Shown here: in pieces, positions 45,023 through 54,929 of the stretch | Numbering within the stretch: the stretch's first letter is position 1 | Layout: the number at the start of each line of letters is the position of its first letter | From: Manganitrophus sp963718695 | Lineage (GTDB): Bacteria > Nitrospirota > Nitrospiria > SBBL01 > Manganitrophaceae | Length of the DNA: 64,000 nucleotides | NCBI GenBank assembly: GCA_963718695.1 | Contig: OY970371.1 | Span: 1,798,001 to 1,862,000, forward strand | Direction of reading: 5' to 3' | Program-made: the position numbers and the translations under genes | Notes under the pieces: generated by a model | Told to the model about the DNA's origin: nothing | Database searches by the model: none | What the model saw: the letters and a program-made list of their open reading frames with translations, nothing else

Positions 45023-46915
45023 ATGAAAAACCATTTTATTTCCAGGCGTCAGCTACTGAAAAGCGCCGGGGCATTTGGGATGCTGGCGATATTAAAACAC
45101 TTCGCTCCTGCTTACGTGTGGGCAAAACCGATAAATTCTATACAGACTGCGGAACTAACTGGAAACGTCATTGACTTAACCATCGCTGAGATGCCGTTTC
45201 GAGTCGGTCATCGGACTGCCACGGCGATGACGATTAACGGTGCAGTGCCGGGGCCTCTCCTTCGCCTGCGTGAAGGAGAAGAGGTGACGCTAAATGTCAC
45301 GAACCGTTTGAATGAGATCGCATCAATTCACTGGCACGGGCTCCTTCTTCCTCCCGACATGGACGGGGTGCCCGGCGTCAGCTTCGGAGGCATCAAACCT
45401 GGGACGACGTTCACCTACCGTTTTCCTCTCAAACAGAGTGGGACCTATTGGTATCATAGCCATTCGGGTTTTCAAGAGCAACTCGGTGTGTATGGGTCAC
45501 TGATTATCGACCCGATCGGGCCCGATCCGGTCAAGTACGATCGCGATTATGTTGTGATGCTCTCGGACTGGACATTTGAAGATCCCATGAGAATGATGGG
45601 CAAACTCAAAAAGCAGGCAGGCTATTTTAATTTTCAGCGGCGAACGATACGGGAATTCCTCTCCCAGGCAAAGAGGAACGGCTGGCGTGCGACCCTTGAG
45701 GATTATCGGATGTGGGCGCAGATGCGGATGGACCCGACCGACTTTGCCGATATCACCGGCCACGCCTACACCTATTTGATGAACGGTCTGTCGGATAACG
45801 CCAACTGGACAGCACTATTCCGTCCGGGCGAGCGAGTCCGTTTACGCTTCATCAACGCTGCCGCAATGTCCATTTTCGATGTGCGCATTCCGGGATTGAA
45901 GATGACGGTCGTACAGGCCGACGGTCAAAATGTGCAGCCGGTCGATGTGGACGAATTTCGCATTGCGGTGGCGGAGACGTACGATGTGATCGTCGAACCA
46001 AAAGAAGACCGCGCATATACCATCTTTGCTGAGTCGATCGACCGCAGCGGCTACACGCGCGGGACACTTGCCCCCAGGCCCGGCATGAATGCGGAGGTCC
46101 CGCCGCCGCGTCCACGTCCGCTCCGGACCATGGAAGATATGGGGATGAGCATGGAAGGGATGGATCATGGAAACATGGAGATGCCGGACATGGAACCGTC
46201 CGGCGGCATGAAAGATATGGAACATATGCAGCATGGCGCAAAGGATGAAGCAATGTCGGAGACGCAGCATGACCATGAGATGGAAGAAATGCCGAAAGAA
46301 CATGGGCAGCACAAGATGGAGGATACGAAGACTATGCCTGGAATACGGTCGGAGATCCCCGGAAGCGCCCCGGTCAAGCATGGGCCGGACACACATGGCC
46401 CAGGAAACCAGATGGTCCCTGATTTTACGCGCAGTCGGTTGGACGAACCCGGTGCTGGATTGGGAAACAATGGGCGACGGGTGCTTGTCTATACCGATCT
46501 GAAGAGCTTGCATCCTTATCCGGATCGACGCCAGCCGGAGCGGGAAATCGAAATTCACATCACGGGTCATATGGAGCGCTTTATCTGGTCATTCGACGGA
46601 AAAAAATACTCCGAGGCCAGAGAGCCAATCCATTTTAAGTACGGCGAGCGCCTTCGCTGGACGTTCGTCAATGACACCATGATGGAACATCCGCTGCACC
46701 TGCATGGGATGTTTATGGAACTGGAAAACGGAGCGGGTGATTACCTGCCCCGTAAGCACACGGTCAACGTCAAACCCGCCGAGCGCGTCTCGGTGGCGAT
46801 CACGGCGGATGCCCCAGGGCCCTGGGCGTTTCATTGCCATTTGCTATTTCATATGGAAGCAGGAATGTTCCGCGTCGTCGAGGTCTCAGGCAAAGGAGCG
46901 GAGGCGCCGTCATGA
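45023..46915 (+). CDS. Tat-exported multicopper oxidase (CopA/PcoA-type)
   Basis: 630 aa from ATG 45023; an upstream start at 44933 would bury the Tat signal. The signal is SRRQLLKSAG with the twin arginine at 8-9. Copper ligands are in IHWHGLLLP, YWYHSHSGFQ, HPLHLHGMF and FHCHLLFHMEAGMF. A Met/His-rich insert (about residues 374-455) is typical of PcoA. It oxidises Cu(I) in the periplasm. The pcoB-like gene overlaps its stop. Confidence 0.93.
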   Translation: MKNHFISRRQLLKSAGAFGMLAILKHFAPAYVWAKPINSIQTAELTGNVIDLTIAEMPFRVGHRTATAMTINGAVPGPLLRLREGEEVTLNVTNRLNEIASIHWHGLLLPPDMDGVPGVSFGGIKPGTTFTYRFPLKQSGTYWYHSHSGFQEQLGVYGSLIIDPIGPDPVKYDRDYVVMLSDWTFEDPMRMMGKLKKQAGYFNFQRRTIREFLSQAKRNGWRATLEDYRMWAQMRMDPTDFADITGHAYTYLMNGLSDNANWTALFRPGERVRLRFINAAAMSIFDVRIPGLKMTVVQADGQNVQPVDVDEFRIAVAETYDVIVEPKEDRAYTIFAESIDRSGYTRGTLAPRPGMNAEVPPPRPRPLRTMEDMGMSMEGMDHGNMEMPDMEPSGGMKDMEHMQHGAKDEAMSETQHDHEMEEMPKEHGQHKMEDTKTMPGIRSEIPGSAPVKHGPDTHGPGNQMVPDFTRSRLDEPGAGLGNNGRRVLVYTDLKSLHPYPDRRQPEREIEIHITGHMERFIWSFDGKKYSEAREPIHFKYGERLRWTFVNDTMMEHPLHLHGMFMELENGAGDYLPRKHTVNVKPAERVSVAITADAPGPWAFHCHLLFHMEAGMFRVVEVSGKGAEAPS

Positions 46916-47718
46916 AAACCTCCTTGGGCACTCTCATTGTAATGGTTTTGATCTATCTGCTGCATCCGGCACCCTCTCTCGCTGCGACTGCAAACGCATT
47001 ACCGGAGGATGAAGGTAGCACACCATCCAACCTGATACCCCAGCAGCATTGGCCCAGCCCGGTCGACGATATGGAGCGGTTCACCTTCATCCTTGCAGAC
47101 GTGCTCGAATACCGTCCGAAAGGAGACCACAGCGACTTCCGGTGGGACATCGAGGGTTGGCACGGGGGCGACTACAAGCGGATCTGGTTTAAGAGCGAAG
47201 GCGAGCGCAACACTGCGTTCAAAGCCGATTACGATATCGATTTGCAGTTGCTCTACGGCCGCTTCTTCAGGAAATACTATGATTTTCAGGCTGGCCTTCG
47301 TTCCGAAACGCAGACATTCGGAGGGCAAAATGTAACTCGGGTACAGGCCGTAGTGGGAGTAGAAGGACTTGCCCCTTATCGATATGAAATCGAGTCGGCA
47401 CTATTTATCAGCCATCGGGGCGATTTGTCGGTGCGTTTCACAATTACAAAAAATTTTCTTTTAACGCAGCGGGTCGTCTTTCAGCCGCGTCTTGAATCCC
47501 ACGCTGCGGTGCAAAGAGTCGCGCGGTTTACGACCGGTAGAGGCCTGAACAACATTGAGTTCGGACTACGTCTGCGATATGAAATCCGGCGCGAGTTCGC
47601 CCCTTATATCGGCGTCTCCTTCGACCGCAGCTTCTCCGGCACTGCCGACCTCGTGCGGCAAGAAGGGGGCGACCCTCGCCAAATTCGCTTTGCTGCGGGC
47701 GTGCGGCTGTGGTTCTAA
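46912..47718 (+). CDS. pcoB: Outer-membrane copper resistance protein (CopB/PcoB)
   Basis: 268 aa from ATG 46912, overlapping the oxidase stop (ATGA). A signal peptide ends near residue 24. The domain is the PcoB barrel: FILADVLEYRPKGDHSDFRWDIEGWHGGDYKRIWFKSEGE, then YGRFFRKYYDFQAGLR and a C-terminal aromatic residue (WF). It partners the multicopper oxidase in copper sequestration. Confidence 0.92.
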   Translation: MKTSLGTLIVMVLIYLLHPAPSLAATANALPEDEGSTPSNLIPQQHWPSPVDDMERFTFILADVLEYRPKGDHSDFRWDIEGWHGGDYKRIWFKSEGERNTAFKADYDIDLQLLYGRFFRKYYDFQAGLRSETQTFGGQNVTRVQAVVGVEGLAPYRYEIESALFISHRGDLSVRFTITKNFLLTQRVVFQPRLESHAAVQRVARFTTGRGLNNIEFGLRLRYEIRREFAPYIGVSFDRSFSGTADLVRQEGGDPRQIRFAAGVRLWF

Positions 47719-47877
47719 AATTTTCTGAAAGGTACCTCCTACTTTTTTCCTGCGGTAATGGGTCCTAGGAACGATCTTCGATTGATGAATGAAGCCGGAA
47801 CGGCATTTTTGAATCTAGGCGTTTAAGAGAACCTTTTTCACATTAAAGCTGCATTATCCAGACTCCAACTTATTCTC

Positions 47878-47908
47878 GCCGGTGTAGAACCCTTACCTTG
47901 ACACCGGC
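47878..47908. promoter_or_regulatory. Inverted repeat before the membrane protein gene
   Basis: GCCGGTGT, 15 bp, ACACCGGC: a perfect 8-bp inverted repeat 46 bp before the next gene. It may be an operator or a weak hairpin. Confidence 0.35.
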
Positions 47909-47953
47909 GGACGGATTATGATGATGTTAGCCATTAAATTAGGAGCTTCGGCT

Positions 47954-48607
47954 ATGACTATGACGCCTTCTTTTCGCAAGCTCACGCTCACTGCCCATGT
48001 CACCACCTCAGTTGGTTGGTTCGGCGCGCTTGCTGTTTTTCTGGCTCACGCCATCGCGAGTTTGATTAGCCAGGACGAGCAGATAGTGCGTGCCGTATCT
48101 CTTGCGATGGGCTTAACCGCCTGGTTCGTAATCCTGCCGCTGAGTCTCGCCTCACTGATCACCGGGCTTGTCGAAGCAATGGGTACTGCCTGGGGGTTGT
48201 TTCGTCACTATTGGGTCCTTTTTAAACTCCTGCTAACCGGCCTTGCCACCATCGTCTTGCTGCTGAAGTTGGGACCGATTAGCTACCTGGCCGACATGGC
48301 GGGAGAGGCGACATTTTCTCGTGACGATCTCATCGGTTTGCGAACCTCTCTCATGGTCCATGCTGCGGGTGGTCTATTAATGTTGCTCGCGGCCACCGCG
48401 CTCGCGGTATACAAGCCACCGGGCATGACTCGGTACGGGGTACGCAAGGAGGACGAAGAAGGCGACGCTAAAGTGGGATCCAGCCTCGGATCGGCCATGA
48501 GAACGCCACTCTGGGTAAAGGTATTTGGCATTGTCATAATCGTCCTGATTCTACTGGTCGGTATCATGATGCTAGTCGGTGGCCATGGCCCGGGAGCCCA
48601 CATATGA
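47954..48607 (+). CDS. Four-helix membrane protein, DUF2269/CopD-like
   Basis: 217 aa with about five hydrophobic segments. ATG 47954 has AGGAG 8 nt upstream; the longer reading from 47918 is less likely. LTLTAHVTTSVGWFGALAVFLAHAIA is like proteins of the DUF2269/CopD type. It ends with GGHGPGAH. A copper role is inferred from position only. It is convergent with cusA, with 8 bp between stops. Confidence 0.6.
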   Translation: MTMTPSFRKLTLTAHVTTSVGWFGALAVFLAHAIASLISQDEQIVRAVSLAMGLTAWFVILPLSLASLITGLVEAMGTAWGLFRHYWVLFKLLLTGLATIVLLLKLGPISYLADMAGEATFSRDDLIGLRTSLMVHAAGGLLMLLAATALAVYKPPGMTRYGVRKEDEEGDAKVGSSLGSAMRTPLWVKVFGIVIIVLILLVGIMMLVGGHGPGAHI

Positions 48608-48615
48608 TCCAATGG

Positions 48616-51600
48616 CTAATAAGGCGCTGCGCCAGCATCGGTTTCTTTCTCTGCTGCTATTTTTCTTAGACCTCTTTCTCGCCAAATCTCATAAATCACC
48701 GGATAGACGAGCAACTCCATGATAAACGAAGTGAAGATGCCGCCGATCATCGGTGCGGCGATCCGGCGCATGAGATCGGAGCCGGCCCCGGTCGACCACA
48801 TGATCGGAACCAGCCCCAAAAACATCACACTGACGGTCATGACTTTTGGCCGAAGCCGATGAACTGCACCTTCGATGATCGCCTCCTTTAAATCGAGCGC
48901 GTTACGCATCAGCCCTTTTGCCTTCCGATCCTCATATGCAAGATCGAGATAAAGAAGCATGAACACTCCAGTCTCGGCATCGAGCCCCATCAATGCGATC
49001 AGGCCGACCCAGACCCCGATGCTCATGTTATAGCCAAGAAAGTATAAGAAAAGTATCGCGCCGACCGCCGAGAATGGAACAGCAAGGAAAACGATCAACG
49101 TTTTAATTGCCGAGCCGGTGTTCATGTAGAGAAGGAGGAAGATGATGAAAAAGGTGAGGGGGAGGACGATTTTCAGGTGTTCTTTGGCCCGCAGCAGATA
49201 TTCGTATTGTCCGGCCCAGACCAATGAATATCCTGCGGGAAGCTTCACTTTTTCTGCGACGAGCCGCTGCGCTTCTTTCACATAGCCCCCCAGATCGGAG
49301 CGGGCGGTATCGACGAAGACGACCCCCGCCAGCATGGCGCTTTCATCCTTCACCATCGGCGGGCCTTCGGTGTATTTGATCTCGGCCAGCTGGGCCATCG
49401 GAATTTGCGCGCCGGTCGGCGTCGGCACCAGCACCCGCTTCAGTTTCTCGATATCGTCCCGGTACTCTCTGGCGTAGCGGACATTGATTGGGTAGCGCTC
49501 CCGCCCTTCAACGGTCTGAGAGATATTCTTCCCTCCGATGGCTGTTTCAATCACCTCCTGAATCTCTTCCACCCGAAGCCCATAACGAGAGGCGGCCTTC
49601 CGGTCGATCACGAAGTCGAGGTAATAGCCGCCGGTGACCCGTTCAAAGAAAGAAGATCGGGTATCGGGGATCTGGGCCATGACCCCTTCGATCTGCTGTC
49701 CGATTTTATCGATCTCATTTAAATCGGGGCCTAGAATTTTGATCCCGACATTACTTCGAATTCCGGTGGCAAGCATTTCGGTCCGGGTCTGAATCGGCAT
49801 CCACCAGATATTCGGCACCCCGGGGAATTTCAGCTTCTTGTCCATTTCGGCGATCAGCTTCTCCCAGGTCATTCCGGGCCGCCATTGGTCTTTCGGTTTT
49901 AAGGTGATGACCGTCTCCCCCATGTTCAAGGGTGCTGGGTCGGTGGCGGTCTTCGCTTCCCCAATCTTCCCGAAGACCCGTTCGACTTCCGGGAATTCTT
50001 TCAGCATCTTGTTTTGAAGCTGAAGAATTCGGGTCGCTTCCGTAATCGAGATGCCCGGCAGGGTCGTCGGCATATAGAGGATGGTCCCTTCGTTCAAAGG
50101 GGGCATAAACTCCGAGCCGAGCCGGAGATAAACGGGGATAGTGAGAAGGACGATCAGGAATGCCGAGATAAGCACCGGCCACCGGTGGCGCAGCACAAAT
50201 TCAAGGACCGGATGGTAAATTCTTTGCAGCGGCCGGCTGATCGGGTGTTTCTCTTCGGCGTAATACTTTCCGACCAAAATCTGGTTGGCCGTCCACCGAA
50301 GCCACTTGGGCCGAAAGGTGAAAGGATCCATCCGGGTGAAGAGCATCCGCATGGCGGGATCGAGCGTGATGGCCAATACGGCCGCGATCGCCATCGCCAG
50401 GTTCTTTGTGAATGCGAGCGGCTTGAAGAGACGCCCTTCCTGGGCCTGAAGGGTGAAGATCGGAACAAACGCCACGGCAATGACGAGCAGCGAGAAGAAG
50501 ACCGAAGGGCCGACCTCCTTGAGTGCATTGAGCCGCACTTCATGATAATCGCCGACCCTTCCGGTCGATTCCCAGTGTTCCAGCTTTTTGTAGGCATTCT
50601 CCACCTCCACAATGGCGCCATCCACCAGAACACCGATAGAAATCGCGATGCCGGCGAGCGACATAATATTCGACGTGAGGCCCGAGTAGTACATCGGAAT
50701 AAAAGAGAGGATCACGGCGATGGGGATCGTCACGATCGGGATGATGGCGCTAGGGATATGCCAAAGGAAGATCAGAATGACCACGCTGACGATGAGCAGC
50801 TCCTCCGTCAGGGTATGTTTGAGTGTATCGATCGCCCGTTGGATCAGGTCCGACCGGTCATAGACCGGAACGATCTTGACCCCTTCCGGCAAAGAAGGCT
50901 CAATCGCCTTGATTTTCTCCTTCACCCGGTCGATGACATTCAGGGCGTTCTCGCCATAGCGCATGACGATGATCCCGCCGACCACCTCGCCTTTCCCATC
51001 CAGTTCCGCCACGCCGCGCCGGATGTCGGGACCGATCGCCACATTGGCGACATCTTCCACACGGATCGGCGTTCCACGTTCATCTGTCCCGATGGGAATG
51101 CTCCGAATGTCCTCTGTCGATTGGATGTAGCCCCGGCCTCTGACGATATACTCCCGGCCGGCCTGCTCCAGGACCCGTCCCCCCACGTCGTTGTTGCTCG
51201 CGCGAATAGCCATAATGACGTGGTTTAACGGAATATTGTAAGCCGCCAACCTGTTCGGATCGATATTGACCTGATACTGTTTGACGAAGCCGCCGATCGA
51301 GGCGACCTCCGCAACCCCAGGGACCGATTGGAGCCAGTAGCGGAGAGACCAGTCCTGAAGCGATCGGAGCTCCGCCAGATTGTGCCGTCCCGACTCATCC
51401 ACCAAGGCGTACTGATAGACCCACCCGACGCCGGTGGCGTCCGGTCCCAGCGTGGGGGTCACCCCTTCGGGCAGTTTTTCAGAGACCCCCTGCATGTACT
51501 CCAGGACGCGGCTTCGGGCCCAATAGAGGTCGGTCCCGTCCTGAAAGATCACATAGACAAAGGAGAGACCGAGCATCGACTGACCCCGCACCGATTTCAC

Positions 51601-51834
51601 CTTGGGGGCCGAGATCAATGAAGTAATAATCGGGTAGGTGATCTGGTCTTCGATCAGGGTCGGGCTGCGGCCCGGCCATTCGGTAAAGATGATCACCTGC
51701 ACGTCCGAGAGATCCGGAATGGCATCGAGGGGAACGTTCCGCATCGCCCAGACTGCCCAGGCGACGAGGAAAAAGGTGATTGTGATGACCAAAAATTTAT
51801 TCCGGGCGGAATAATCGATGACTTTTTCAATCAT
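48616..51834 (-). CDS. cusA: CusA-type heavy-metal RND efflux pump
   Basis: About 1072 aa from ATG 51834 (the open frame begins with TTG at 51846). Typical HME-RND blocks are seen: IPDLSDVQVIIFTEWPGRSP, SMLGLSFVYVIFQDGTDLYWARSRV, IGVLVDGAIVEVENAYK, RTEMLATGIRSNVGIKILG and RLRPKVMTVSVMFLGLVPIM. It exports Cu(I)/Ag(I) across the envelope with CusB and CusC; metal choice is inferred from the operon. Confidence 0.93.
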   Translation of the reverse strand: MIEKVIDYSARNKFLVITITFFLVAWAVWAMRNVPLDAIPDLSDVQVIIFTEWPGRSPTLIEDQITYPIITSLISAPKVKSVRGQSMLGLSFVYVIFQDGTDLYWARSRVLEYMQGVSEKLPEGVTPTLGPDATGVGWVYQYALVDESGRHNLAELRSLQDWSLRYWLQSVPGVAEVASIGGFVKQYQVNIDPNRLAAYNIPLNHVIMAIRASNNDVGGRVLEQAGREYIVRGRGYIQSTEDIRSIPIGTDERGTPIRVEDVANVAIGPDIRRGVAELDGKGEVVGGIIVMRYGENALNVIDRVKEKIKAIEPSLPEGVKIVPVYDRSDLIQRAIDTLKHTLTEELLIVSVVILIFLWHIPSAIIPIVTIPIAVILSFIPMYYSGLTSNIMSLAGIAISIGVLVDGAIVEVENAYKKLEHWESTGRVGDYHEVRLNALKEVGPSVFFSLLVIAVAFVPIFTLQAQEGRLFKPLAFTKNLAMAIAAVLAITLDPAMRMLFTRMDPFTFRPKWLRWTANQILVGKYYAEEKHPISRPLQRIYHPVLEFVLRHRWPVLISAFLIVLLTIPVYLRLGSEFMPPLNEGTILYMPTTLPGISITEATRILQLQNKMLKEFPEVERVFGKIGEAKTATDPAPLNMGETVITLKPKDQWRPGMTWEKLIAEMDKKLKFPGVPNIWWMPIQTRTEMLATGIRSNVGIKILGPDLNEIDKIGQQIEGVMAQIPDTRSSFFERVTGGYYLDFVIDRKAASRYGLRVEEIQEVIETAIGGKNISQTVEGRERYPINVRYAREYRDDIEKLKRVLVPTPTGAQIPMAQLAEIKYTEGPPMVKDESAMLAGVVFVDTARSDLGGYVKEAQRLVAEKVKLPAGYSLVWAGQYEYLLRAKEHLKIVLPLTFFIIFLLLYMNTGSAIKTLIVFLAVPFSAVGAILFLYFLGYNMSIGVWVGLIALMGLDAETGVFMLLYLDLAYEDRKAKGLMRNALDLKEAIIEGAVHRLRPKVMTVSVMFLGLVPIMWSTGAGSDLMRRIAAPMIGGIFTSFIMELLVYPVIYEIWRERGLRKIAAEKETDAGAAPY

Positions 51835-51892
51835 AGAGAGTCCCAAGAGGTTTTATTGATCGGGGGCGGAGTAACCCCGCCCCGGTCATGGC

Positions 51893-53533
51893 TCACATTC
51901 CCGGCATTCCTTCCATCTCCCCGCCAGTCTCCAAAGTGAATTTCTCCTGAACCTCCGATTTTCCAGGCGGGGTGATGAAGGCGGTGACGTCCCAGGTGCC
52001 TGCCATCCCGAATTTGGCTTTGGCCTCATACCATCCGTTTTTAAAAGGGGCTGGCACTTTGACCGCCCTCATCCCCGGCATCGGCATGGTGTAAGAGAAG
52101 ACAACCTTGGCGTTCTGAATTGAGGTTCCGGAGGCATCGACCACTTTCAACCGAAGCAGATTCTCACCTTCTTGAGGGGGGTTCGGCTCCGTCGCCAGTG
52201 TCAGGTTGAGATCGCCTGCTTTTTTGGACTGAGGACCTTTGGCGGCCGGTTTATCCTGGGTCTGCATTCCTTTCATCCCTTCCATATTCATATCCATCTC
52301 ACCCATCTGGGCCTGCTCCATCTTGATGCCGGCCATCCCCAGCGCCCCCATCATGTTAGAAGAGGCCATCAGCTTGCTCTCAGAGTCGATCAGGAACGTG
52401 GCCGACGTGACGATTTTATCTCCGGCCGAAAGCCCCTCCTGGACAATGTATTGATTGTCGATCCGTCGCGCTTTGATCTCCTTCGGCTCGTACATCTCCA
52501 TTCCTTTATCGATGAATGCAATCTTACGGAGGCCGGAATCGAGCACGGCCGACTCCGGAATCAAAAGAGCCTTTCCAAGGGAGGACTTCAACTCCACCTG
52601 GGCAAACATCTCCGGCTTGAGCTTGATCCCCGGATTCGCAAGTTCCAGCCGCACCCGGATGGTGCGGGATTGAGGATTGAGAAACGGATCGATGTAGGCC
52701 ACCTTCCCGCGAAACATCTCGCCAGGGTAAGCGTTCACGGTTACAGCGGCCTCCTGGCCTTCTTTCACGTAAGCGAGATCCGATTCATAGACTTCCGCCA
52801 CGACCCAAACCATTGACAGATCGGCGATCTCATAAAGGGTCATTTCCGGTGTGACCCGCATCCCTTGGGTTCCTTCCCTTTTAGTGACGACGCCGTTGAT
52901 AGGGGAGGTAATCATGATGGCCGTCTGTGGCTCACCCCGCCGCTCCAGTTGCTGAATCTGCTCCTCGGTGATTCCAGACAGAAGAAGTCTTCTTCGCGCG
53001 GAGGCCACGAGGGCACTCCCAGTCTCCTGGACGTCGGCGATCGGGCTGGCTTTTAGTTTTGCCTGGCTTCTTTTCGCCAACAGATACTCCTGTTGGGTTG
53101 AGAGCAGATCGGGAGAGTAAAGGGTCAGGAGCGGTTCTCCCTTTCTCACCCGCTGACCGGTGAAATTGATAAACAGATCTTGAATCCAGCCGTCGACTCT
53201 TAAGTTGATTCGAGCCATCCGTCTCTCATCATAGGCGACCTTTCCGACAGCCCGGATCATCTTCTCGACCTTCTTTTCCTGAACTTCCGCCACGCTGACG
53301 CCAATATGTTGTTTTTTCTCCGGGCTGAGCATCATCGTCGCTTGCCCGGTCTCATTCACACCCATCTCCATTCCTTCCATCCCAGGCATTCCCTCCATCT
53401 CTTTCATGGTCTGTTCTGTTTGGGTTGTTCCCATGGCTCGATCCTGGGTGATGTAAAAGGTCGAGAAAGCAACGGCCGCAAGGGCCAGAAGCAAAACGGC
53501 CGGCATCGCGCGAAATTTCCGAAAGATTTTCAT
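51893..53533 (-). CDS. cusB: CusB-type periplasmic adaptor with extra C-terminal domain
   Basis: 546 aa from ATG 53533, which has AGGAGG 8 nt upstream. A signal anchor (about residues 8-27) and a Met-rich stretch (MEGMPGMEGMEMG) are followed by the barrel, hairpin and beta-domains (VDGWIQDLFINFTGQRVRKGEPLLTLYSPDL). After a second Met-rich linker (about 415-440) comes an added YtkA/FixH-like domain (about 465-540) ending with MEGMPGM. That domain is not in E. coli CusB (about 407 aa). Confidence 0.92.
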   Translation of the reverse strand: MKIFRKFRAMPAVLLLALAAVAFSTFYITQDRAMGTTQTEQTMKEMEGMPGMEGMEMGVNETGQATMMLSPEKKQHIGVSVAEVQEKKVEKMIRAVGKVAYDERRMARINLRVDGWIQDLFINFTGQRVRKGEPLLTLYSPDLLSTQQEYLLAKRSQAKLKASPIADVQETGSALVASARRRLLLSGITEEQIQQLERRGEPQTAIMITSPINGVVTKREGTQGMRVTPEMTLYEIADLSMVWVVAEVYESDLAYVKEGQEAAVTVNAYPGEMFRGKVAYIDPFLNPQSRTIRVRLELANPGIKLKPEMFAQVELKSSLGKALLIPESAVLDSGLRKIAFIDKGMEMYEPKEIKARRIDNQYIVQEGLSAGDKIVTSATFLIDSESKLMASSNMMGALGMAGIKMEQAQMGEMDMNMEGMKGMQTQDKPAAKGPQSKKAGDLNLTLATEPNPPQEGENLLRLKVVDASGTSIQNAKVVFSYTMPMPGMRAVKVPAPFKNGWYEAKAKFGMAGTWDVTAFITPPGKSEVQEKFTLETGGEMEGMPGM

Positions 53534-53561
53534 TTTTACGTCCTCCTGATTTCCTTTGGGT

Positions 53562-54815
53562 TTAAAATGTTTTTCCTGTAATTTCTTCCAATTCCGCCAG
53601 GCTTTTCTGGATCTCCGTGAGGGTCCTAGCATAAGTCAGATCGAATTCCTTCAAGGTTTTTTGCGCGTCAATCAGCGTGAGGAAATCATTCTTCTTTGTC
53701 TGGTATCCGATGGTAGCTGCCTCTAAAGACTGCTCGGCCAATGGCAGGATGCCGCTTTCATAAAGCCGAGCCAGACGCCTTGACGCCTGAAAGCGAACGA
53801 GAACTTCTTTGATCCGAAGGGCAGTCTCATTGATCGCCGCTTGACGCGCGGCTGCGGCGCGGGATTTCTCGGCTTCGTTTTCTCGAATGCGGGCGTCATA
53901 TTTTTTCTTATTGATCCAAGGAACGTTTATTTTGACCGAAGCCATCCAGCGATTCGGACCATCATGAACATCCCAGTACGCCACCTCCGCTATCACATCC
54001 GGAAAAAGATCGCGTTTGGCCAGCTTGATCGATTCTTCACTGCGGCGAATGGCCAGGATCTGCATTCGATTCTCAGGGCGGGCTTCTTCCGCTTCGCGCC
54101 GTAGCGTCTCCAATGAAGGTTCCACAGCCGGGATCATCGGGGCTTGAGGAGGACCTAGTGGCGCGTCTGCAGGACGATTCAGCAAGGTATTAAGCCGCGC
54201 CTCCGCCGTCTCCTGCTCCTGCTCTAACGTGACCAGCGCGTTGGAGAGATCGAGAAGTTCGATCTGGGCTCGCAGGACATCCTGCTGGCCTACCGTTCCA
54301 ATTGCAAACCTCTCCTGAACGATTCGGGAAAAATTTCGGGCCAGATCTATTTGCGCATGATGAATCTCGAGCGCTTTGTGAGCATAAAAGAGGTCATAAT
54401 AAGCCTGTTTTGCTTCCCTCATGATTCTCAGTCGGACGCCGCGCGCCTTCTCAACCGCCACCTTTACCTCCAACTCGGCAACGTTTCCACGAAGCGCCAG
54501 TTTTCCGAAAAAGGGGAAGGTTTGAGAGAGGATGTACCAGGTCTCATCCGCATTTCCGATGCTGAAGTTGGAGGGAATCGACCATTGCATCAGCCCGATT
54601 TGAGGATCATCCCATGCGCGTGCCTGGGGAATCCGTTCTTTGGCCGCATGCTCTTGTTTTCTCGCCGCCAAGATCTCTGGGTTCTTTTCGACCGCTTCTT
54701 GTAAGACATCCCTCAGAGCCAGTGTTTCAGTCGTCCTCTCAGCCGCTTCAGAAGCAACGGCCGACGCGCCGGCCATAATAAAAAGAAGATAAAACAACAG
54801 AGGAAGGCGTTTCAT
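53562..54815 (-). CDS. cusC: CusC-type outer-membrane efflux protein (TolC family)
   Basis: 417 aa with a signal peptide ending near residue 22. The two outer-membrane efflux repeats are clear (LRDVLQEAVEKNPEILAARKQ, FSRIVQERFAIGTVGQQDVLRAQIEL, YQTKKNDFLTLIDAQKTL). It is the outer channel for CusA-CusB. The order here is small protein, cusC, cusB, cusA. Confidence 0.92.
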   Translation of the reverse strand: MKRLPLLFYLLFIMAGASAVASEAAERTTETLALRDVLQEAVEKNPEILAARKQEHAAKERIPQARAWDDPQIGLMQWSIPSNFSIGNADETWYILSQTFPFFGKLALRGNVAELEVKVAVEKARGVRLRIMREAKQAYYDLFYAHKALEIHHAQIDLARNFSRIVQERFAIGTVGQQDVLRAQIELLDLSNALVTLEQEQETAEARLNTLLNRPADAPLGPPQAPMIPAVEPSLETLRREAEEARPENRMQILAIRRSEESIKLAKRDLFPDVIAEVAYWDVHDGPNRWMASVKINVPWINKKKYDARIRENEAEKSRAAAARQAAINETALRIKEVLVRFQASRRLARLYESGILPLAEQSLEAATIGYQTKKNDFLTLIDAQKTLKEFDLTYARTLTEIQKSLAELEEITGKTF

Positions 54816-54929
54816 CGAAGACCACTCCTGTTTATTTAGTATGAGTTGATTAAAATGAAGGTGAGCGATCAGACGTTCTACGCTTTAAAGCGCGAACGAA
54901 TCGCCGTGATTTGTGTTGAAGAGGATGGT

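Noticed and set aside
50014..51228. 404-residue frame opposite to cusA
   Set aside because: Lies fully inside cusA, has a His/Asp/Arg-rich composition typical of an antisense shadow.
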